Source: Marinobacter lipolyticus (GTDB taxonomy: Bacteria > Pseudomonadota > Gammaproteobacteria > Pseudomonadales > Oleiphilaceae). From it: a DNA stretch of 64,000 bases. Numbering within the stretch: position 1 is the stretch's first letter; the number at the start of each line of letters is the position of its first letter. This document shows, one piece after another, positions 32,794 through 40,363 of this stretch. The translations under genes and the position numbers were made by a program. The stretch lies in the NCBI RefSeq assembly GCF_018424605.1, contig NZ_QTKT01000003.1, positions 186,001 to 250,000 on the forward strand, read 5' to 3'. The notes under the pieces were generated by a model, which worked only from the letters and a program-made list of their open reading frames with translations, was not told the DNA's origin and made no database searches.

Positions 32794-34071
32794 TTAGGCG
32801 CCCACTTCCTTCAGGCTTTCCTCAACGATGGCCAGGCCTTCTTCAAGCACCTTGTCCTCGATGGTGACCGGCATCAGGAAACGCAGGGTATTGCCGTACA
32901 TGCCACAGCTGAGCAGAATCAGCCCCTTCTCTTTCGCCTTCTTGGTGACCGCGGCGGCAAGCTCCGGCTTGGGCGTGCGGCTGGATTTGCTCTCCACCAA
33001 CTCAAAGGCCGCCATGGGCCCGAGGTTGCGAACGTTATCCACATGCTCGAACTGCTCCTGCCACTGGCTGAAGCGTTTGTTCAGCTTCTCGCCCAGGGCC
33101 TGGGCCTTACCCAGAATGTCCTCTTCCTTGAACACATCGAAAACCGCCAGCGCCGCGGCACACGCCGTCGGGCTACCGGTGTAGGTGCCGCCCAGGGAAT
33201 TCGGACCGGACGCGTCCATGTGCTTGTCGGTACCGACAATGGCGGAAATCGGCATACCGTCCGCCATGCTCTTGGCCATGGTCATCAGGTCCGGCTCGAT
33301 ACCGCTGTGTTCAATCGCAAACATCTTGCCGGTACGGCCGAAGCCACTCTGCACTTCATCCACGATCATCAGGATGTCGTTTTCGTCGCAGATCTTGCGG
33401 ATTTCCTTGAGGAAGCTGGTCGGCGCGGCATAGAAACCGCCTTCACCCAGCACCGGTTCAATAACAATCGCGGCGGTGTTGTGAGCCGGCGAATCCGCTT
33501 TCATAGTCATCTTCAGGCCACGAAGTGCTTCGTCTTCACTGACGCCGTGATACGGCACCGGGTACGGTGCCCGGTAGACGGTGCCCGGCATGGGGCCGAA
33601 GTCGGTCTGGTAGGGAGCTGCCTTACCGTTCATCGCCATGGTGTAGAAGGTGCGGCCATGGTAGCCGCCGTCGAAACAGATCACGTTGGTCTTGCCCGTT
33701 GCTGCCCGGGCAATCTTCATGGCGTTCTCCAGCGCTTCCGCCCCGGAGTTGGCCAGCATGACCTTGGCGTGTCCCTTGACCGGAACCACTTCGCTGAGCT
33801 TCTGCGCCAGCTTGACGTAGCCCTCGTAGGGCATCACCGTCTGACAGGTGTGCATGAGTTTGTCGAGCTGGGCCTTGACCGCTTCCACCACTTTAGGATG
33901 GCGATGGCCAATGTTAAGGACACCGATACCGCCGGCAAAATCGATCATGCGTTTGCCGTCAGCATCCCACAGTTCCGCGTTGGTCGCGTGGTCGGCAAAC
34001 TGCTCATTGGGACTTGCCGCGCCCGCTGCAACGTAGCGTTCTTTGAGTGCCTGCAATTCTTTATTGCTCAC
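32794..34071 (-). CDS. gabT: 4-aminobutyrate aminotransferase
   Basis: From the GTG at 34071 (GGGAGA 8 nt upstream) the protein has 425 residues and begins MSNKELQALKERYVAAGAAS. It is a class III PLP aminotransferase with the metal/cofactor loop LMIVDEVQSGFGRTGKMFAIEHSGIEPDLMTMAKSMADGMP, in which MAKS holds the PLP lysine, and FDGGYHGRT. This is GabT-like: GABA plus 2-oxoglutarate to succinate semialdehyde plus glutamate. No gabD neighbour is present, so the substrate remains inferred from similarity. Confidence 0.88.
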   Translation of the reverse strand: MSNKELQALKERYVAAGAASPNEQFADHATNAELWDADGKRMIDFAGGIGVLNIGHRHPKVVEAVKAQLDKLMHTCQTVMPYEGYVKLAQKLSEVVPVKGHAKVMLANSGAEALENAMKIARAATGKTNVICFDGGYHGRTFYTMAMNGKAAPYQTDFGPMPGTVYRAPYPVPYHGVSEDEALRGLKMTMKADSPAHNTAAIVIEPVLGEGGFYAAPTSFLKEIRKICDENDILMIVDEVQSGFGRTGKMFAIEHSGIEPDLMTMAKSMADGMPISAIVGTDKHMDASGPNSLGGTYTGSPTACAAALAVFDVFKEEDILGKAQALGEKLNKRFSQWQEQFEHVDNVRNLGPMAAFELVESKSSRTPKPELAAAVTKKAKEKGLILLSCGMYGNTLRFLMPVTIEDKVLEEGLAIVEESLKEVGA

Positions 34072-34160
34072 TTTGCCATTCTCCCTGGGTTCAGGTTCGA
34101 AAGTTTCATTTACCAGTGTAAGTAGTACGGTGACAGGAAACAAACCGACTATTGTCGCCC

Positions 34161-35918
34161 TCAGGCCGCATGGTCGCGAAACTGCAGTCTGGCCAGCCGT
34201 TGATAGAGGCTATTGGACCGCATCAGTTCGTCGTGGGTGCCGACCGCCAGCAGTCGGCCCTGGTCGAGCACCGCGATGCGATCCGCGTCTCGGACCGTCG
34301 CCAGGCGATGAGCGATGACCAGGGTGGTGCGCCCGGCCGTCAGCGCCGGCATGGCCTGCCGGATGAGATTTTCGCTCTCCGCGTCCAGGGCGCTGGTGGC
34401 TTCGTCCAGCAACAGCACCGGGGCATCCGCCAGTAACGCCCGGGCAATGGCCAGGCGCTGCTTCTGGCCCCCGGACAGCCCCAGGCCGGCATCGCCGAGG
34501 CGGGTGTCGTAGCCCTGAGGCAGGTGACGAATAAATTCATCGGCGTGAGCAATCCGTGCCGCCTGCTCCACATCCGCCTGGCTGGCTTCCGGGCGGGCGT
34601 AGCGGATGTTGTCTGCCACCGTTCCATGGAACAGGGCAGGATTCTGCGGCACCAGCGCGAAACACCGACGCAGGGATTCCAGTGACAGCTCTGCGGTATC
34701 CAGACCATCAATCAGGATGCGACCGTCAGTAGGCTGGTAGAAATGCAGCAACAGATCGAACAGAGTGGACTTACCGGCCCCGGAGGGTCCAACGATAGCC
34801 AGGGTTTCTCCCGCATTTACCGTAAGTGAGAGGTCGATCAGGGCCGGTTGCTGACTGCGGCCGGGGTAACTGAACCCGAGGTGTTCCAGCCGGATCTCCC
34901 CGTGGATAGGTTGCGGCAGAACGGTGATGCCGCTGTCGCGAACAAAGTCCGGCTCGGTCTGCAGCAGCTCGAACAGCCGCGCCGCCGACCCCGCCGCCCG
35001 CTGCAGCTCACCGATCACCTCACTGATCGCACCGGCCGCCACACCCACCAACAGGCTGTAGAACACAAAGGCCGCCAGTTCACCGGGGCTGATGCGGCCG
35101 TGGATCACGTCCAGGCCGCCGATCCAGATCACGACGCCCACCGACCCCATCACCAGCGAAATGGCCAGTGTGGTCAGCCAGGCGCGCTGACGGATGCGCT
35201 GCCGGGCAATCTCGAAGGCCCGTTCGGACACTTCCGCAAAAAAGCGCCGATCGTGGGGCTGATGATTGAACGCCTGAACGGTTTTAATCTGGGTCAGGTT
35301 TTCGCCCACGTAGCTACCCACATCCGCGACCCGGTCCTGACTGATCCGGGACAGCGCCCGCACCCGTCGGCCGAAGAACAGGATGGGCGCGATCACCAAC
35401 GGAAAGCCCAACAGAATGATACTGGCCAGCTTGGCGTTGGTGATGAACAGCAGCAGTAACCCGCCAACCAGCATCAGCGCATTGCGCAGCGCAATGGACA
35501 CCGTGGAGCCGATCACCGACTGCAGCACGGTGGTATCAGCGGTAAACCGCGACTGGATTTCCAGAGCCCGGTTCTGCTCGAAGAAGCCCGGGTGCAGATC
35601 GATCAGGTGGTTGAACACCTTCTTGCGAATGTCCGCCACCACCCGTTCACCGATCCAGGACACCAGATAGAAGCGGGCAAACGACCCGAACGCCAGGCCC
35701 AGCACCAATACGAAAAACAGCCCGATGGCCCTGGCCAGATTCTCTGGCGACTCGGTGGCCAGGCCCTGGTCCACCAGGATTCGCAGGCCCTGGCCGAGCC
35801 CCAGGGTAATCCCGGCGGTGATCACCAGTGCCACCAAGGCACCGGCAACGGCCCGGCGATAGGGGCTGATGAACTCGATAACGAGTTTCAGTGCTTTGCG
35901 GTGACGGGTTCTGATGAT
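34161..35918 (-). CDS. ABC exporter, fused membrane and ATPase domains (MsbA/LmrA-like), unusual start
   Basis: A half-transporter of about 585 residues with six membrane helices followed by an ATPase domain: Walker A VGPSGAGKST, Q-loop, signature LGLSGGQKQRLAIARALL, Walker B VLLLDEATSALDAES. No ATG, GTG or TTG opens it before the in-frame TAG at 35931-35933, except a TTG at 35837 that would fall inside the first helix (KLVIEFISPYRRAVAGALVALVITAG). AAAGGAGA lies 4 nt before the tandem ATC codons 35918-35913, so I place the start there tentatively; a CTG at 35891 is another choice. Substrate unknown; lipid or drug export is typical. Confidence 0.8.
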   Translation of the reverse strand: MIRTRHRKALKLVIEFISPYRRAVAGALVALVITAGITLGLGQGLRILVDQGLATESPENLARAIGLFFVLVLGLAFGSFARFYLVSWIGERVVADIRKKVFNHLIDLHPGFFEQNRALEIQSRFTADTTVLQSVIGSTVSIALRNALMLVGGLLLLFITNAKLASIILLGFPLVIAPILFFGRRVRALSRISQDRVADVGSYVGENLTQIKTVQAFNHQPHDRRFFAEVSERAFEIARQRIRQRAWLTTLAISLVMGSVGVVIWIGGLDVIHGRISPGELAAFVFYSLLVGVAAGAISEVIGELQRAAGSAARLFELLQTEPDFVRDSGITVLPQPIHGEIRLEHLGFSYPGRSQQPALIDLSLTVNAGETLAIVGPSGAGKSTLFDLLLHFYQPTDGRILIDGLDTAELSLESLRRCFALVPQNPALFHGTVADNIRYARPEASQADVEQAARIAHADEFIRHLPQGYDTRLGDAGLGLSGGQKQRLAIARALLADAPVLLLDEATSALDAESENLIRQAMPALTAGRTTLVIAHRLATVRDADRIAVLDQGRLLAVGTHDELMRSNSLYQRLARLQFRDHAA

Positions 35919-36004
35919 GTGTCTCCTTTGCTAGTGGTGCTGTAGACTCCTGCTTCAATACGGTTTGTTCTCGGGACAAGACCTATCATACCTTCGGGAA
36001 GAGC

Positions 36005-36114
36005 CCGCATGGGTGGAGGGTCCTTCCGGGACACGCTGTAAATACGTCCATGTACGCTCGGCAAAAGCCATCCATGGCTTTTGACGGTCCCGGAAGGACC
36101 CTCCACCCACGCGG
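36005..36114. repeat. Composite palindrome R1 (long arms, conserved core)
   Basis: Arms 36011-36032 and 36087-36108 are perfectly complementary over 22 bp; the stem extends to 36005 and 36114 with one mismatch. The 54-bp centre has two inner hairpins: TACGT/ATGTA around CC, and AAGCCA/TGGCTT around TCCA. The core shares TCCATGT, ACGCTCGG and GCCATCC with repeat R2 at 37982-38090. It fills most of the gap upstream of the ABC gene at 36192. Confidence 0.85.
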
Positions 36115-36142
36115 CCTCCCAGAATTGAGAGTTCCCTCGTAG

Positions 36143-36168
36143 GTCGGATTAGTCCAGCGTAATCCGAC
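36143..36168. repeat. Short inverted repeat GTCGGATTA...TAATCCGAC
   Basis: Arms GTCGGATTA and TAATCCGAC flank an 8-bp loop GTCCAGCG. A unit of this form is scattered in many proteobacterial intergenic regions. It lies 23 bp before the ABC gene start at 36192. Confidence 0.75.
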
Positions 36169-36191
36169 AAAGCTGTCAAAGGATACTCTCA

Positions 36192-37985
36192 GTGCGCCCC
36201 TACGCCGATCACGACTACCCGGCAGACCACAAACCGGACTGGAAAATTATTTCCGGCCTCTGGCCCTATTTAACGGAATTCCGGGGTCGGGTGGCGTTGG
36301 CGCTGAGCTTGCTGGTGCTGGCGAAACTGGCAACGGTGGCCACGCCAATTGCCCTGAAATACATCGTAGATTATCTCGACCAGAATCGCGGCGCCGATAT
36401 GCTGCTGTGGATTCCGGTGGTACTGGTAGTGGCCTATGGGGCGTTGCGGTTTGGCGCCACTCTGTTCAACGAACTGCGGGATGCGGTATTCGCGCGGGTG
36501 GCGGAGCGGGCCATGCGGCGGGTGTCCCTGCGGGTGTTCGAGCATCTCCACAACCGGGAACTGGCGTTTCACCTGGACCGCAAAACCGGGGGGCTGGCGC
36601 GGGACATCGAACGCGGCACCAACGGCATCAGCTTTCTGCTGCGCTTTACCCTGTTCAACATCGTGCCCACCATTCTGGAAATCCTGCTGGTGGCTGGCAT
36701 TCTGCTGGTGGTGTTCAACGTTGGCTACGTGCTGGCCATTCTGGTGGCGGTGGTGGTCTACGTCGTGTTTTCCATCAGGATTACCGAGTGGCGTACCAAG
36801 TTCGTGCGGGAGGCCAACGCCCGCGATAACCAGTCCAACTCCCGAGCCATCGACAGCCTGCTGAATTACGAGACGGTCAAATACTTCAATAACGAACGTC
36901 ACGAGGCGCAGCTGTACGACCAGAATCTGGATGACTGGGAGCAGGCGAGACTGAAGAACCGCCTGTCACTGGCCACCCTGAACGCCGGCCAGGCACTGAT
37001 TATCGGTGTGGCGATGATTGTGATCATGGCCATGGCCGTTCAGGAGGTGGCCAGCGGTGAGATCACCCTCGGCGATTTCACCATGATCAACGCCTACCTG
37101 CTGCAGCTGTTCATTCCCCTGAACGCGCTGGGCTTTGTCTACCGGGAAATCCGCCAGGCGCTGGTGAACGTGGAGCGGCTGTTCAAGCTGCTCGGTGACC
37201 AGCCCGCCATTCAGGACGCGCCTGATGCCAGACCACTGGCCGTTAATAACGGAGAAGTGCGTTTCGAACACATCCACTTCGCCTACCGACCGGACCGCCC
37301 GATTCTGCAGGATGTGGACTTCACCATCCCCGCCGGGCACACCGTGGCGGTGGTTGGCGCCAGCGGTGCGGGTAAATCCACCCTCGCCCGACTGTTGTTC
37401 CGGTTCTACGACCTCAACCAAGGCGCCATCCGGATTGATGGTCAGGACATTCGCGAGGTTACCCAGGACAGCCTGCGGTCCGCCATTGGTGTGGTTCCGC
37501 AGGATACGGTGCTGTTCAACGACACCCTCTACCGGAACCTGGCCTATGGCCGCCCCGATGCGACGGAAGAAGAGGTTCACCGGGCAGCGCGGTTGGCGCA
37601 TCTGGAGGCCTTTATCCACAGCCTGCCGGAAGGCTATGACACCAAGGTGGGCGAACGGGGGCTCAAGCTGTCCGGCGGCGAAAAGCAGCGGGTGGCGATC
37701 GCCCGGGTGATATTGAAAAACCCGCCGCTGCTGATTCTGGACGAAGCTACGTCGTCACTGGATTCGTTATCCGAACAAGCGATCCTCGGTGCGTTGAAAG
37801 AAGTCAGCCGTCAGCGCACAACGTTGGTCATCGCCCACCGGCTGTCCACCATTCGCGATGCCAACACGATTCTGGTGATGGATGGTGGCCGTATCGTTGA
37901 AAGTGGAAGCCACAGCGAACTGCTGGCCGCCGGCGGCTACTATGCAAATCTTTGGGAACAGCAGCATCGGAGTGGCGAACAGTGA
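36192..37985 (+). CDS. ABC transporter, ATM1/heavy-metal-tolerance type, fused membrane and ATPase domains
   Basis: A 597-residue half-transporter with a GTG start preceded by AAAGGA. Six membrane helices (about 35-320) are followed by an ATPase domain with Walker A GASGAGKST, signature KLSGGEKQRVAIARVIL and Walker B LLILDEATSSLDSLSE. NERHEAQLYDQNL and NDNSNSRAIDSLLNYETVKYF-like segments (DNQSNSRAIDSLLNYET) mark the Atm1/HMT1 branch, which exports glutathione-linked sulfur or metal conjugates. The gene is bracketed by the composite palindromes R1 and R2; R2 overlaps its stop codon. Confidence 0.88.
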   Translation: MRPYADHDYPADHKPDWKIISGLWPYLTEFRGRVALALSLLVLAKLATVATPIALKYIVDYLDQNRGADMLLWIPVVLVVAYGALRFGATLFNELRDAVFARVAERAMRRVSLRVFEHLHNRELAFHLDRKTGGLARDIERGTNGISFLLRFTLFNIVPTILEILLVAGILLVVFNVGYVLAILVAVVVYVVFSIRITEWRTKFVREANARDNQSNSRAIDSLLNYETVKYFNNERHEAQLYDQNLDDWEQARLKNRLSLATLNAGQALIIGVAMIVIMAMAVQEVASGEITLGDFTMINAYLLQLFIPLNALGFVYREIRQALVNVERLFKLLGDQPAIQDAPDARPLAVNNGEVRFEHIHFAYRPDRPILQDVDFTIPAGHTVAVVGASGAGKSTLARLLFRFYDLNQGAIRIDGQDIREVTQDSLRSAIGVVPQDTVLFNDTLYRNLAYGRPDATEEEVHRAARLAHLEAFIHSLPEGYDTKVGERGLKLSGGEKQRVAIARVILKNPPLLILDEATSSLDSLSEQAILGALKEVSRQRTTLVIAHRLSTIRDANTILVMDGGRIVESGSHSELLAAGGYYANLWEQQHRSGEQ

Positions 37986-38090
37986 GGAGGGGAAGCCCTT
38001 CCAAAACACGCTCCTTCGGCACATCCATGTGACGCTCGGGCTCCGCCATCCCTGGCTCCGCACGGTTTTGGAAGGGCTTCCCCTCCTCAC
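37982..38090. repeat. Composite palindrome R2 (long arms, conserved core)
   Basis: Arms 37982-38007 and 38065-38090 are perfectly complementary over 26 bp. The 57-bp centre contains CACAT/ATGTG around CC and GCCA/TGGC around TCCC. Core positions match R1, while the arms differ in sequence but stay self-complementary. The left arm starts at the last bases of the ABC gene; the right arm ends 21 bp before the recD stop. Confidence 0.85.
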
Positions 38091-38110
38091 CGTCGCATCG
38101 GGCTTTGGTG

Positions 38111-40363
38111 TTAGTCTTCTCCCAGACGAAGCGCTAATCCTGAGGCCCGCACCACCTGTTGCTCTACGCTGTCTTTGAACACCTGCGCATCTCCGGTAAT
38201 CAGGCTGAACCAATTCTTCGCCCGAGTGATGCCGGTGTAGACCAGCTCTTTTGTGAGCACCGGGCTGAGTCTGTCGGGAAGCACCAGGCAGGTGTGGTTG
38301 AACTCCGAGCCCTGGGATTTGTGTACCGTCATGGCATACACGGTTTCCAGTTGCTGCAGGCGGCTGGGGGAAATCCAGCGGATGCCGCCGTCGGCATCGC
38401 CGCTGGGGAAGGCCACACGCAGGGCATAGGCCGCTGCGCCGTCAGGCGTTCGGTCCCACGGCACACGGAAGGTGATGCCGATATCACCGTTCATCAGGCC
38501 CAGGTTGTAGTCGTTGCCGGTTATCAGCACGGGGCGTCCGGGGTACCAGCCTTCCGTCCTGTCGATCAATTTTTCAGCCAGCAGATGATGCGCAATACGC
38601 TGGTTCAGGCCCTCGACACCCCAGGGGCCCCGGCGCAGGGCGCAGAGCATCTGGAAGTCGTTGAACGCTTCAAGCACCGCTTTGGCGTGGGTGTCCCAGT
38701 CTTCCCGGGGACTGTCCGCCGTCAGACCGGAATTTTTCATCAATTCCAGATAGTGGCGATAGCCAACGGGCGGTGGAATCACTGCCTCATTCACGGTTCT
38801 GCCTTCCCCGGTGTTGCGGAAAGCGCCGGGCGAACCGGTCACCGCGTGCTGGCAGATCAGCGCCAGCGTCTGTTCAGGATCAGGTCTCGGCGAATTCCCG
38901 TTCAGCCAGATTACGTCCTCGAAGGCCTCCTCCCGGATCTGCTTCTGGATCGTGGGCGTCAGCGCCCGGGTATTCACCGCCTCCGCCAGCTGGCGAATGC
39001 CGCTGTCCTCGCTGAAACGGTAGCTCTTGCGCAGCATGGCCACAGCCTGGTCGAGCGGTTGGCCTGCTTTATCCACAAGGCTATCGGGTACCTGCGCGCC
39101 GGTGATGGCGGCCAGCCACTCGGCCGTATCCGGGGTGTAGTGGGCGTCGAAGGCGCGCTGGCAGAGTTCGCCCAGAACCGCACCGGCGTCTACCGAAGCC
39201 AACTGGTCCTTGTCGCCCAGCAGGATCAACTGGGCGTGGGCGGGCAGGGCGTCGAACACCGAGGCCATCAGGTCAACATCCACCATGGAGGCTTCGTCGA
39301 TCACCAGGATGTCCACCAGCAGCGGATTGTCCCGGTGGTGGCGGAACTGGCGGGTGTCTGGCCGGCTGCCCAGCAACCGGTGCAGGGTGGTCACTTTGGT
39401 GGGAATGTCCTCCAGCTCGACCGAACCGGGCAGCGCTGCCAGTGGCAATCTGCTGACTGCGCCGCCAATGGATTCGTTCAGGCGGGCGGCGGCCTTGCCG
39501 GTGGGTGCGGCCAGGCGGATACGATACTTGTACCCTGCCCGTTCGGGGCTTTCCCCAGCGACGGCCTGCAGGGCGGCCAGCAGGTTCACCACGGTGGTGG
39601 TCTTGCCGGTACCCGGGCCGCCGGTGATCACCGCAAAGCCGTTGCGGGCGGCCAGGGCGCAGGCAAGCTTCTGGTAATCCACCGGTTCTTTTGACTGGAA
39701 CAGCGTGTCGAGTGCCCGGGACAGGGTAAGTGCGGCGACCGACTGCGGGTCGGCCAGAGGCGACGGCAGCGCCAGCCGCTGCCGGATGCCCTCGGCAATG
39801 CGCTGTTCATAGCGCCAGAACCGGCGCAGATACAGCCGGGTGCCGTTCAGCACCAGCGGTGCCGGCACCGAGCCGTCGCTGACCGCACGTGAATGCCTGA
39901 GGGCGATCAGGCAATCGTCCAGTTGCACCCGGGCCAGCAGATCCTGGGGATGGGTTTCGGCCAGATCGGCGGCTTCGATGTCGGTCAGGGTTGGCTTTGC
40001 CGGTTCCTCCGGCGGCAACGCCAGGGTGTGGCCGGCATCGGCCAGCAGCGTGGCCAGGTCAATGCACACGTGACCCCGGCCCACCTGGTGGGAGGTCAGC
40101 GCCGCCAACAGCAGCACCAGCGGCTGCGGGGTATCGCCCTGCTCTTCGCTGAGCTCCCGGATCAGCCGGGCAAAGCCGGTATCCAGCGGGCGAATCCAGC
40201 CGGCCTGTTGCCACTGTGCTAAAAGCGCTTCGGTGTCGCTCAGGGTGGCCAGGCGGTGGGCGTTATCCACAGGCTCCCGCTGACCCGTGTTTGGGGTCCT
40301 CATGGGCGTGTCGTCCCCCAGGTCCAGGGCAAACTGATTCTCCGTGTTGCGGGTGCGGCTCAT
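38111..40363 (-). CDS. recD: Exodeoxyribonuclease V subunit alpha (RecD)
   Basis: A 750-residue SF1B helicase with Walker A VITGGPGTGKTTTVVNLLA (about residue 250), DEASMVDVDLM, and motif VI region VYAMTVHKSQGSEFNHTCLVLPD...VYTGITRAKNWFSLITG. RecD is the 5'-3' motor of RecBCD. It is the last gene of recC-recB-recD, joined to recB by an ATGA overlap. Confidence 0.96.
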   Translation of the reverse strand: MSRTRNTENQFALDLGDDTPMRTPNTGQREPVDNAHRLATLSDTEALLAQWQQAGWIRPLDTGFARLIRELSEEQGDTPQPLVLLLAALTSHQVGRGHVCIDLATLLADAGHTLALPPEEPAKPTLTDIEAADLAETHPQDLLARVQLDDCLIALRHSRAVSDGSVPAPLVLNGTRLYLRRFWRYEQRIAEGIRQRLALPSPLADPQSVAALTLSRALDTLFQSKEPVDYQKLACALAARNGFAVITGGPGTGKTTTVVNLLAALQAVAGESPERAGYKYRIRLAAPTGKAAARLNESIGGAVSRLPLAALPGSVELEDIPTKVTTLHRLLGSRPDTRQFRHHRDNPLLVDILVIDEASMVDVDLMASVFDALPAHAQLILLGDKDQLASVDAGAVLGELCQRAFDAHYTPDTAEWLAAITGAQVPDSLVDKAGQPLDQAVAMLRKSYRFSEDSGIRQLAEAVNTRALTPTIQKQIREEAFEDVIWLNGNSPRPDPEQTLALICQHAVTGSPGAFRNTGEGRTVNEAVIPPPVGYRHYLELMKNSGLTADSPREDWDTHAKAVLEAFNDFQMLCALRRGPWGVEGLNQRIAHHLLAEKLIDRTEGWYPGRPVLITGNDYNLGLMNGDIGITFRVPWDRTPDGAAAYALRVAFPSGDADGGIRWISPSRLQQLETVYAMTVHKSQGSEFNHTCLVLPDRLSPVLTKELVYTGITRAKNWFSLITGDAQVFKDSVEQQVVRASGLALRLGED

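Noticed and set aside
35837-35839. TTG at 35837 as start of the ABC exporter
   Set aside because: It falls in the middle of the first membrane helix and lacks a ribosome site, while conserved-looking sequence continues upstream.
35647-35979. 110-codon minus-strand frame overlapping the 5' end of the ABC exporter as a separate gene
   Set aside because: Most of it is the exporter sequence read in another frame; only its first residues lie in the gap, with no family match.
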